From an uncultured bacterium (GTDB lineage Bacteria; Patescibacteriota; Patescibacteriia; UBA1558; GWA2-36-10): a stretch of 12,990 bases of DNA. Positions 1 to 5,135 of this stretch are shown here, in pieces. The notes below the pieces were generated by a model. The model was not told the DNA's origin. It made no database searches and saw only the letters and a program-made list of their open reading frames with translations. The stretch lies in the NCBI GenBank assembly GCA_903876815.1, contig CAIRBL010000053.1, forward strand, positions 1 to 12,990, given 5' to 3'. Position 1 is the first letter of the stretch, and each line of letters begins with the position of its first letter. The translations under genes and the position numbers were made by a program.

Positions 1-2
1 AA

Positions 3-755
3 ATAAAAACACGTTTAGCTGATGCGGTGGTACAAAGCAGATTTAAGCCCTGGTATAAACGTTTGAGTGGCCGAATTATTTTGACTATTTTAGGAGTTTT
101 TGCTTTGTTTGTCTTTTATTTATCTTTAAGCTCAGTGACTAGCTTGGTACGTATTAACAAAGGTGATGTTTTTGATAAAACAACAGGCACTTGGACTACT
201 TATGAAGAGTATAAGGCTTCGCAAGAAGGTGTAAGTCAGGTTATTACAGAGGATGATCCATTTTTGGGCACAGATGAGCCTTTGGTTTATATCGTGGCTT
301 ATGAGTCTTTTGCTTGTCCATTTTGTAAAAGTAATCAAGCGGATTTAAAGAGAATGTTAGACAAATTTGGTCCTGTGGTACGTTTTATTTTTAAAGATTT
401 TCCTACAGAAAGTTTGCATCCCAATGTATTTGAAGCTCATTTGGCTGCTGGTTGCGCTCAGGATCAAAATAAATTCTGGGAATATCATGATGTCTTATTT
501 GCTAACCAAGAAAATTTGTCTAAGAGTAGTTTGAAGCAGTATGCTAAAGACCTTGGCTTGGATATGAACAAGTTTGATGCTTGTTTAGACAACGAAGAAC
601 ATGCTTCAGAAATAAGACAAGATTATGCTCAGGGCGTTGACTTGGGAGCCAAAGGTACTCCTGCTTACTTTATCAATGGTCAGCTGATAAATTATGAAAT
701 ACCTTATGATCTTTGGGAACAAATTATAGGCTTTATTATTAAAGAGCAGATTTAG
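3..755 (+). CDS. Membrane-anchored DsbA-like thioredoxin-fold protein (5' partial)
   Basis: Predicted extracytoplasmic thiol-disulfide oxidoreductase of the DsbA/BdbD-like (Thioredoxin_4) type. Counting from the GTG at 27, residues 17-39 form one hydrophobic N-terminal anchor preceded by basic residues. The redox motif CPFC is at residues 97-100 and the cis-proline loop KGTPAYF follows at about 209-215 (Pro212). Cys143 and Cys186 could form a second disulfide. The frame stays open to the left edge (codons from position 3), and the GTG at 27 has no SD site, so the true start is probably outside the window. The stop lies 4 nt before lgt, which suggests one transcript for envelope functions. Fold and motif are clear. 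Whether it acts as oxidase or isomerase is not decidable from sequence. Confidence 0.85.
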   Translation: MKTRLADAVVQSRFKPWYKRLSGRIILTILGVFALFVFYLSLSSVTSLVRINKGDVFDKTTGTWTTYEEYKASQEGVSQVITEDDPFLGTDEPLVYIVAYESFACPFCKSNQADLKRMLDKFGPVVRFIFKDFPTESLHPNVFEAHLAAGCAQDQNKFWEYHDVLFANQENLSKSSLKQYAKDLGLDMNKFDACLDNEEHASEIRQDYAQGVDLGAKGTPAYFINGQLINYEIPYDLWEQIIGFIIKEQI

Positions 756-759
756 AAGC

Positions 760-1566
760 ATGTTTTTTTGGCAAGATTATCAGCCCCAGGCTATTATTTT
801 TAGTGTGGGGCCAATTAGTTTACGGTGGTATGGCTTGTTAATGGTGTTGGCTATTTTACTGGCTATTTATTATGCTTTATTTAAGTCAAAAAATAAACCA
901 AATTTAGTTAGCGAAAAGTTAGATTCTTTATTTTTTTACTTATTAATTTTTGGTTTAATTGGTGCACGTTTGTACCATGTTGTATTTTTTTCTTGGGAGT
1001 ATTTTTCTCATCATTTGTTAGATATTGTAAAAATTTGGAATGGTGGTTTGGCTATTCAGGGTGCAATTTTTTCAGCAATTTTAGTAATTTATTTTTGGAG
1101 CAAAAAACATGTTATTAATTTTTGGCAGATTAGTGATTGGTTGGCGCCAGCTTTGGCTTTGGGACAATTTTTAGGTCGTTGGGGCAATTATTTTAATCAG
1201 GAATTATACGGATTGCCAACTAAAATGTATTTAGGTATTCCTATTGAATATAAAAATAGAGTAGTAGGTTTTGAGCAGTTTACCCATTTTCAGCCAACCT
1301 TTTTTTATGAGTCATTTTTAAATTTATTGTCTTTTTTTGGCTTAGTTTTTTTAATAAATAAAAAAGTTAAAACAGGTTTGGTGACATTTTTGTATTTAGC
1401 TAATTATAGTTTGATCAGGTTTTTTTTAGAATTTCTCAGGATAGATCCTAGTCCACGTTTGGGTTCTTGGCGTTTACCTCAAGTGGTGAGCGTAATTGTC
1501 TTGTTTGCTGCAATTTTGGGTATTTTCTTTGTTTATAAAAGACCCTTGCCAAAGCCAAATAAATAA
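760..1566 (+). CDS. lgt: Prolipoprotein diacylglyceryl transferase
   Basis: Integral membrane enzyme that moves diacylglycerol from phosphatidylglycerol to the lipobox cysteine of prelipoproteins. The 268-residue length fits the family. The Lgt signature GRWGNYFNQELYG is at residues 139-151. Other family blocks are GARLY at 68-72, WNGGLAIQG at 93-101, FYES in the C-terminal half, and IRFFLEFLR near the end, matching the conserved Arg/Glu segment. About seven hydrophobic segments are visible. The position that is His103 in E. coli Lgt appears to be Gln100 here, though this position varies in the family. ATG follows the upstream stop by 4 nt with only a weak AGAAG-like SD, so translational coupling is likely. 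A promoter for the next transcript sits inside its 3' end. Confidence 0.96.
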   Translation: MFFWQDYQPQAIIFSVGPISLRWYGLLMVLAILLAIYYALFKSKNKPNLVSEKLDSLFFYLLIFGLIGARLYHVVFFSWEYFSHHLLDIVKIWNGGLAIQGAIFSAILVIYFWSKKHVINFWQISDWLAPALALGQFLGRWGNYFNQELYGLPTKMYLGIPIEYKNRVVGFEQFTHFQPTFFYESFLNLLSFFGLVFLINKKVKTGLVTFLYLANYSLIRFFLEFLRIDPSPRLGSWRLPQVVSVIVLFAAILGIFFVYKRPLPKPNK

Positions 1567-1574
1567 TGTATAAT
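1546..1574 (+). promoter_or_regulatory. Sigma70-type promoter for tRNA-Asp
   Basis: TTGCCA at 1546-1551, a 17-nt spacer, then a perfect TATAAT at 1569-1574. Transcription would start near 1581, leaving a leader of about 50 nt before the tRNA. The -35 box lies in the last codons of lgt. Confidence 0.75.
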
Positions 1575-1609
1575 ATTCCTGTTATTTTAGAGATTGTTTT
1601 TAGTAACTT

Positions 1610-1722
1610 AAGTCTTATATTTGTCTGAGGGGGTGGTAGTTCAGCTGGTTAGAACGCCTGCCTGTCACGCAGGAGGTCGAGGGTTCAAGTCCCTTCCATC
1701 CCGCCAGACAAATGTAAGACTT
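1610..1722 (+). repeat. Inverted repeat framing tRNA-Asp
   Basis: The left arm at 1610-1627 and the right arm at 1705-1722 are reverse complements at 17 of 18 positions, and the one mismatch can be a G-U pair. The right arm starts inside the encoded CCA. In the precursor RNA the arms would stack on the acceptor stem and form a long double helix that sequesters the 3' end. A self-complementary AAGAC-TTTT-GTCTT follows at 1716-1729 and may help end transcription, but it lacks a good U-tract. Confidence 0.7.
1630..1706 (+). tRNA. tRNA-Asp (GUC)
   Basis: Full cloverleaf. The acceptor arms 1630-1636 and 1696-1702 form 7 pairs including one G-U. The D stem is GTTC/GAAC (1639-1642/1652-1655). The anticodon stem CCTGC/GCAGG (1657-1661/1669-1673) carries the loop CTGTCAC with anticodon GTC at 1664-1666. 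The T arm is GAGGG-TTCAAGT-CCCTT (1679-1695). The discriminator is G1703 and CCA is encoded at 1704-1706. GUC with discriminator G is the normal aspartate identity. Confidence 0.97.
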
Positions 1723-1779
1723 TTGTCTTGTTCTTAAAGTATTTTTGATAGTGCGACCTCCTGCTTTCCAATGATGGTC

Positions 1780-1857
1780 GCCCCGCCAAGCGGGGTCCAT
1801 CCCGCCAGACACCTGCCCGCCTTTGGCGGGAATGTAAGGCTTTTGTCTTGTCTTAAA
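1780..1857 (+). repeat. Degenerate copy of tRNA-Asp 3' end with small GC hairpins
   Basis: The 16-mer tccatcccgccagaca at 1796-1811 is identical to 1695-1710, the 3' end of the tRNA plus 4 nt. After a 19-nt insertion (1812-1830), the next bases (1831 to about 1857) resume the same downstream sequence as 1711-1739 with a few changes. The insertion holds a perfect hairpin CCCGCC-TTT-GGCGGG (1816-1830). A second perfect hairpin CCCCGC-CAA-GCGGGG lies just upstream (1781-1795). Besides the framing repeat this is all the 178-nt gap before vanZ contains; I see no gene in it. Confidence 0.75.
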
Positions 1858-1884
1858 TTTTTTTAAAGAGCCCAATTTACTTTT

Positions 1885-2262
1885 ATGTTAACTACTACTC
1901 AACAAAGATTTTTGTATTTATTAGCTTCAGCTCTCTGGGGAGTTTTTATTTTTTATTTATCTTCCATTCCTGATTTAGCTAGTGGTTTGCCAAGTTTGCA
2001 GGATTTTATTTTACGTAAATTAGCTCATATTTTTGTTTTTGCGCTTTTAGTTTATTTGTTAGCCAAAAGTTTAAATAGCACACAAAGGCATTATTTATTG
2101 TTTGTTATTATTGCCGGTATTACTTATGCCTTGATTGATGAGATTCATCAATTAGGAGTAGTTGGTAGAGCTGGTCAGGCAACAGATATCTTGATTGATA
2201 CTTTTGGAGTTTTTATCGGCGTGGCTATTTTTATTCAAAGACAAAAAGGTTTATTTGAATAA
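1885..2262 (+). CDS. VanZ-family membrane protein
   Basis: Small integral membrane protein of 125 residues with about four hydrophobic segments (roughly 8-26, 47-62, 70-86, 104-118). It shows the VanZ-like pattern: RKLAHIFVF at 44-52, DEIHQ at 85-89, Arg95, then Asp101 and Asp105 followed by a Gly-rich last helix. VanZ itself gives low-level teicoplanin resistance in enterococci, but most family members have unknown function and resistance should not be assumed here. ATG is chosen because the codons fit the family start and an upstream AAAGAG lies near it. The gene is convergent with rplT and shares its terminator. It is probably read from the tRNA promoter or an undetected one. Confidence 0.8.
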   Translation: MLTTTQQRFLYLLASALWGVFIFYLSSIPDLASGLPSLQDFILRKLAHIFVFALLVYLLAKSLNSTQRHYLLFVIIAGITYALIDEIHQLGVVGRAGQATDILIDTFGVFIGVAIFIQRQKGLFE

Positions 2263-2286
2263 TTATTGAGATAATTTTGAGATACA

Positions 2287-2319
2287 AAAATCCCCCGAAG
2301 CAAATGCCCGAGGGATTTT
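2287..2319. terminator. Bidirectional intrinsic terminator between vanZ and rplT
   Basis: A 13-pair stem (2287-2299 with 2307-2319, some G-U pairs on the minus strand) with the 7-nt loop GCAAATG on the plus strand. It is flanked by A/T runs on both sides, so either strand gives a hairpin followed by U residues. It is best as the end of the minus-strand rplT transcript (TTTTTG tail) and serviceable for vanZ. Confidence 0.8.
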
Positions 2320-2327
2320 ATAAAAGT

Positions 2328-2675
2328 TTATTTTTTAAGCTTAGCAACTAGAGCGGCAAAAACTTTGCTTTCTTTTTCAGCCATTTGGGCTAGTACTTTT
2401 CTATCTAGGTCAGACTTATTTTCTTTTAATAAGTGGATAAAGTTAGAGTAGTTTAAGCCTAATGTTCTGACAGCAGCGTTTAATTTTACTTGCCACAAAC
2501 GTCGCATCACTCTTTTCTTTTTGCGACGGTCAGCCAAAGCGTGTTGACCAGCTTTATTGACGGCTGTTTTGGCTAGTTTGATTAATTTTTTGCGACCCCA
2601 ATTATAACCCTTAGTTTTTTTAAGGATATTTTTTCTACGTTTTACATGAGTAACGCCTCTTTTGACTCTTGGCAT
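2328..2675 (-). CDS. rplT: 50S ribosomal protein L20
   Basis: Structural 23S rRNA-binding protein needed for early 50S assembly. The 115-residue length is standard. The basic N-terminal extension opens MPRVKRGV, the block KGYNWGRKK follows at about 22-30, and the globular end holds LGLNYSNFIHLL. It is the last gene of the infC-rpmI-rplT cluster, 20 nt after rpmI, and is followed directly by the shared terminator. In E. coli and B. subtilis L20 represses this operon through a leader RNA. No such long leader is evident here, so that control is unproven. The start ATG has only a weak purine stretch (AAAGAT) before it. Confidence 0.97.
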   Translation of the reverse strand: MPRVKRGVTHVKRRKNILKKTKGYNWGRKKLIKLAKTAVNKAGQHALADRRKKKRVMRRLWQVKLNAAVRTLGLNYSNFIHLLKENKSDLDRKVLAQMAEKESKVFAALVAKLKK

Positions 2676-2695
2676 ATCTTTTTTTTATTGACAAT

Positions 2696-2890
2696 TTATA
2701 AATAAGGTAAAAGTTGTTTTACGTTTTTGATATTAACTTCGGCAAGATCTTTGCTGCGGCGTTTGTTACGTTTTACTTTGCCACTTTCTCTAGAATTAAA
2801 ATGATCTTGGCCACCGGTGCGGATAGTCACTTTTTTAGCGCCAGTAACTTTGACTCTTTTCTTTAAAGCTTTTTTGGTCTTTAACTTCAT
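2696..2890 (-). CDS. rpmI: 50S ribosomal protein L35
   Basis: Small, strongly basic large-subunit protein of 64 residues, the usual size. It shows the L35 pattern: MKLKTKKALKKRVKVT, then GGQDHFNSRESGKVKRNKRR and a hydrophobic end (VKQLLPYL). It sits between infC and rplT in the classic order. Only 4 nt separate it from the infC stop, and there is no convincing SD site, so its translation is probably coupled to infC. Confidence 0.95.
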   Translation of the reverse strand: MKLKTKKALKKRVKVTGAKKVTIRTGGQDHFNSRESGKVKRNKRRSKDLAEVNIKNVKQLLPYL

Positions 2891-2894
2891 TGCT

Positions 2895-3386
2895 TTATTT
2901 TTTACTGATAATTACACTTAATGTTCCGCCCATTTGTTTTAAAGGCGTGTCTATTTTATAAGATTTTAAACCATTTAAGAACTGTTCCATGACTTCTTTA
3001 GCTCTATCTTGAAAGGCTTTTTCTCGGCCTTTTAAGCGTAGGTCAATTTTTACTTTATGACCCTGACTAAAAAATTTTTCAGTTTGTTTTTGGCGAACCT
3101 CTAAATCATGTTGTCCAATTTTGAAAGAAAGTCTCAAGCCTTTTGTTTCTACTTTTTTTGGTTTTGGCTGATTACGACTTTGTTGGTACTGGAATTTGCC
3201 GTAGTGCATGATTTTACAAACCGGTGGTTGAGCTAGAGGAGCGACTTCGATCAAATCTAAATCTTTACTCTCAGCTAGTTCAATGGCTTGTTGAGTCGGC
3301 ATGACACCAAGATTTTGTTCTTGTTCATCAATAACGACAACCTCAGGCACACGGATTTGGCGGTTGATCCAAAACTTTTTGGCCAC
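2895..3386 (-). CDS. infC: Translation initiation factor IF-3
   Basis: Binds the 30S subunit, prevents premature 50S joining and proofreads the start codon. Both domains are present in 163 residues: the N-domain (INRQIRVPEVVVID near residue 7, LDLIEVAP near 43, PVCKIMHYGKF near 55-65), a basic linker, and the C-domain (GLRLSFKIGQHDLEVRQKQ, then HKVKIDLRLKGREK). The start is uncertain. The GTG at 3386-3384 is used here, but no SD precedes it and the frame is open upstream to about 3461 with no ATG, GTG or TTG. ATT codons stand in frame at 3389-3387, 3422-3420 and 3437-3435. IF3 genes elsewhere start with AUU as part of autoregulation, so a longer AUU-started protein with a basic N-terminus is plausible. 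Confidence 0.95.
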   Translation of the reverse strand: MAKKFWINRQIRVPEVVVIDEQEQNLGVMPTQQAIELAESKDLDLIEVAPLAQPPVCKIMHYGKFQYQQSRNQPKPKKVETKGLRLSFKIGQHDLEVRQKQTEKFFSQGHKVKIDLRLKGREKAFQDRAKEVMEQFLNGLKSYKIDTPLKQMGGTLSVIISKK

Positions 3387-3452
3387 AATTTTTGGCCGAT
3401 TAAATTGTCTTTTTGTTCTAATGGTAGTGCTTTTAATTTTTAAATTGGTCCT

Positions 3453-3480
3453 ATTATTTTCGTTTAAGCGAATTTAACAA
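3453..3480 (-). promoter_or_regulatory. Possible promoter for infC-rpmI-rplT
   Basis: On the minus strand TTGTTA (3480-3475), a 16-nt spacer and AATAAT (3458-3453) fall just past the tmRNA 3' end. Initiation near 3446 would give a leader of only about 25 nt to an ATT start at 3422, or 60 nt to the GTG at 3386. Read-through from tmRNA is also possible because no clear terminator separates them. Confidence 0.4.
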
Positions 3481-3490
3481 GATAGAAAAA

Positions 3491-3875
3491 TGGTGGAGAT
3501 GAGGGGAATCACACCCCTGTCTGATAGATGTCCAAATACACGTCTACAAATCTAGTTATTTTTGTGGGTTCGATTATTGCTATAAAAATAACAAAAAACA
3601 AATAATCTAATTTAGCAATGATTTCAAAATATTTAGGCTAAAACTAAATATTTCTAGCTTCAAGTTTATGACGCCCCGAAAGTCGCCTTGAAGTCAACGG
3701 CAAGGGACGGTTTTAGCAGTTTAGGCTAAAACTGGTGAAAGTTGAGGAACTTGGAAAAGTTCTTTGGCTTTCGCAAATAAGTTTTTTGCACTTACTTTTT
3801 TTGATCAGTTTAATGAGTTAATCAGCTCAACTTGCGGCGCATTATTTCATTTACCATCGAATATAAAACATCCCC
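3491..3875 (-). ncRNA. ssrA: Transfer-messenger RNA (tmRNA)
   Basis: One-piece tmRNA of 385 nt, which rescues stalled ribosomes with SmpB. The 5' GGGGATG (3875-3869) pairs over 7 bases with CATCTCC (3501-3495), followed by discriminator A and encoded CCA (3493-3491). The 5' end continues TTTTATATTCGATGG, matching the conserved D-arm-like block of tmRNAs. The 3' side carries a T-arm, GGGG-TGTGATT-CCCC. The tag frame ends with TAA at 3723-3721. The best resume codon is GCA at 3789-3787, preceded by TAAGT, giving a 22-residue tag that starts AKNLF and ends LSPVLA. A GCG at 3774-3772 would give a 17-residue tag. The long 3' part should hold the pseudoknots. The 5' base directly follows the smpB stop codon. 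Confidence 0.95.
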
Positions 3876-4328
3876 TTAATATAAAGTTTTCAATTTGCGA
3901 GCAATTTCTCGAGAAACATCTCGATTTTTTAATGCTTGGCGTTTGTCAATTTTTTTCTTGCCTTTAGCTAAGGCAATTTTGACTTTAACTAACCTTCGCG
4001 TAGTATACACCGAAATAGGGATAATTGTCAAGGCTTTTTCCTTACTTTTGCCTAATAAATAATCAATTTCTCTCTTTTTTAGTAGTAAGTGCCTATCATG
4101 TTCCGGTTGATAATCTTTTTGGCTTAATTTGGCCTTTTTGTAGCTAGAAATGTGCATGTTCTTTAGCTTGGCTTGACCATTTTTGATAGATACAAAACTA
4201 CCTTTTAGGCTGATGTGCCCCATTTTTGCTGCTTTTACCTCTGGTCCTGACAATAATAAGCCAGCTTCAAATTCTTCAAGAATCTGATAGTCATAAAGGC
4301 CTTGTTTGTTGTCGGCTAGATTAGGCAT
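3876..4328 (-). CDS. smpB: SsrA-binding protein SmpB
   Basis: Binds the tRNA-like part of tmRNA and takes it to stalled ribosomes. The 150-residue length is normal. Family blocks are visible in order: YDYQILEEFEAGLLLSGPEVKAAK (about 13-36), ISLKGSFVSIKNGQ, LKNMHISSY, DRHLLLKKREIDYLLG, LTIIPISVYTTRRLVKVKIALAKGKKKIDKR, and a basic C-terminal tail ending REIARKLKTLY that would enter the decoding site. The start is ATG with an AAATA-rich, SD-less leader. Its TAA stop (3878-3876) touches the first nucleotide of tmRNA, so the protein and its RNA partner are packed without a spacer, very likely on a common precursor. Confidence 0.96.
   Translation of the reverse strand: MPNLADNKQGLYDYQILEEFEAGLLLSGPEVKAAKMGHISLKGSFVSIKNGQAKLKNMHISSYKKAKLSQKDYQPEHDRHLLLKKREIDYLLGKSKEKALTIIPISVYTTRRLVKVKIALAKGKKKIDKRQALKNRDVSREIARKLKTLY
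3878..3904 (-). promoter_or_regulatory. Possible tmRNA promoter inside smpB 3' end
   Basis: TTGCTC (3904-3899), a 15-nt spacer and TATATT (3883-3878) on the minus strand, with the -10 box overlapping the smpB stop codon. It could start transcription at or within the first bases of tmRNA. The spacer is short and the site lies in coding sequence, so chance is a real alternative. Confidence 0.25.
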
Positions 4329-4349
4329 ATTTAGTAAAATAAAGAGAAA

Positions 4350-4378
4350 TAGACTAACAAATTAGTTTATGCTAGTAT
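4350..4378 (+). promoter_or_regulatory. Possible promoter for the 4439 gene
   Basis: TAGACT (4350-4355), a 17-nt spacer and TAGTAT (4373-4378) preceded by an extended TGC. Each box matches consensus at 4 of 6 positions. The short palindrome ACTAA-CAAA-TTAGT (4353-4366) lies in the spacer and could be an operator shared with the divergent smpB. The rest of the 110-nt gap holds only the leader and the SD of the next gene. Confidence 0.35.
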
Positions 4379-4438
4379 TTCCAATGTAGCACATTTTGTG
4401 TCGGAAATAAAGGCTAGCAAACACCACGGAGGTACATC

Positions 4439-4729
4439 ATGAAACGTTTAGGTGCCAAAAAAGTCAAGCAGAGCCCGCTGAAGCGCCAGATGCGCAATGC
4501 TGTGACTTTGATATACGACTTTTGTCGTAACTATCAGGGTGAACGTGATTTGTCCTTCGTGACCAAGAATTTGTTGCGTCAGCAACGTATCCAAGCTTTG
4601 TGCGTGGCTTGTCAAGAGATCACGCAGGGGGATTTTCCTAGGCTTTTGCTGCATTTGCTTGAGCAAAGGAGGATTGCTTGGCGAATTCAGAGGGATATGC
4701 AGACCATACATAGCTTGCAGTTGGCCTGA
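4439..4729 (+). CDS. Small basic protein of unknown function (copy 1 of a pair)
   Basis: I do not recognise this 96-residue protein. Translation looks real: GGAGG lies 6 nt before ATG, codons are GC-richer than in neighbouring genes, and a good terminator follows at 4754. The N-terminus is very basic (many Lys/Arg in residues 2-19). The rest is predicted helical, with Cys29 and a CVAC pair (Cys55, Cys58), and no signal peptide or membrane segment. The pattern CRN (29-31), VTK (41-43), LR (46-47) and RLLLHLL (68-74) recurs in the next gene as CKQ, VTK, LR and RFAQLLG, so the two may be distant paralogues. The basic charge could mean nucleic-acid binding, but nothing proves it. An SD-like AGGAGGAG (4738-4745) follows the gene without a start codon. 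Confidence 0.6.
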   Translation: MKRLGAKKVKQSPLKRQMRNAVTLIYDFCRNYQGERDLSFVTKNLLRQQRIQALCVACQEITQGDFPRLLLHLLEQRRIAWRIQRDMQTIHSLQLA

Positions 4730-4753
4730 GTTTCATAGGAGGAGAATTTTACA

Positions 4754-4786
4754 GACCCCGCTAAGCAATAGCTTGGCGGGGTCTTT
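4754..4786 (+). terminator. Intrinsic terminator after the 4439 gene
   Basis: A 13-pair stem GACCCCGCTAAGC / GCTTGGCGGGGTC (4754-4766 with 4771-4783, one G-U) with loop AATA, followed by a short TTTC tail. Eleven bases of its 3' arm are the reverse complement of part of the 1781-1791 hairpin. Confidence 0.8.
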
Positions 4787-4789
4787 CGA

Positions 4790-4818
4790 TTGACAAAAAG
4801 TGTATAATATGTTAAATT
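4790..4818 (+). promoter_or_regulatory. Promoter for the 4859 gene
   Basis: A perfect TTGACA at 4790-4795 lies directly after the preceding terminator. With a 17-nt spacer the -10 would be TAAATT (4813-4818). The better TATAAT at 4803-4808 is only 7 nt from that -35 and would need to work without it. Confidence 0.5.
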
Positions 4819-4858
4819 ATAGATATTATAGTTCCTCATTATAGAGAGGGGGTATAGA

Positions 4859-5101
4859 ATGTATCGACGAGGCCTTTCTATGTCAGAGCTTGTTGCTAAT
4901 GTTTTGGCTTGTTGCAAGCAAGCTAGAGTGACCGATGTCACCAAAACTTACTTGCGCACCAAGATCAAAGGCAACAGAGCTGACAAACTGTTTCTTGCTT
5001 GGCTGGCTTTTCAGCGTCATGATGAAGAGCGATTTGCTCAGTTGCTGGGGATTCCCTATCCCTTGCAGAGAGCAGGAGACACAAAAGACTTACCTTTTTG
5101 A
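4859..5101 (+). CDS. Small protein of unknown function (copy 2 of a pair)
   Basis: An unrecognised 80-residue protein. The start at 4859 is supported by GAGGGGG about 7 nt upstream. A second ATG eight codons in (MSELVANVL) lacks such a site. The sequence is mixed-charge and probably all-helical, with vicinal Cys18-Cys19, VTK at 27-29, LR at 32-33, and a hydrophobic stretch LFLAWLAF at 44-51 too short for a membrane segment. The spacing of Cys, VTK, LR and the C-terminal R-x3-LL resembles the gene just upstream, suggesting an old tandem duplication. Like that gene it is GC-richer than its neighbours and has its own promoter and terminator. The alternative frame at 4935-5129 is a shadow. Confidence 0.6.
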   Translation: MYRRGLSMSELVANVLACCKQARVTDVTKTYLRTKIKGNRADKLFLAWLAFQRHDEERFAQLLGIPYPLQRAGDTKDLPF

Positions 5102-5127
5102 AACCCAGGCGTGGAAACCTGGGTTTT
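5101..5127. terminator. Terminator between the 4859 gene and mfd
   Basis: Stem AAACCCAGG / CCTGGGTTT (5101-5109 with 5118-5126), 8-nt loop, then TTTTGACTTTG on the plus strand. The stem begins within the stop codon of the 4859 gene. It may also serve mfd on the minus strand, where only TTT follows. Confidence 0.65.
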
Positions 5128-5135
5128 GACTTTGT

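Noticed and set aside
1615..1875. Minus-strand 86-codon frame across tRNA-Asp
   Set aside because: Its WKGLEPSTSC-type peptide is the well-known artefact of translating a tRNA gene in antisense.
3764..3967. Plus-strand 67-codon frame
   Set aside because: It lies antisense to the tmRNA tag region and the end of smpB, with no SD and no family resemblance.
4738..4745. AGGAGGAG resembling an SD site after the 4439 gene
   Set aside because: No ATG, GTG or TTG follows at usable distance; a terminator stem begins instead.
4803..4808. TATAAT paired with TTGACA at 4790
   Set aside because: The spacer is only 7 nt, too short for one sigma70 promoter, so the pair was not called as such.
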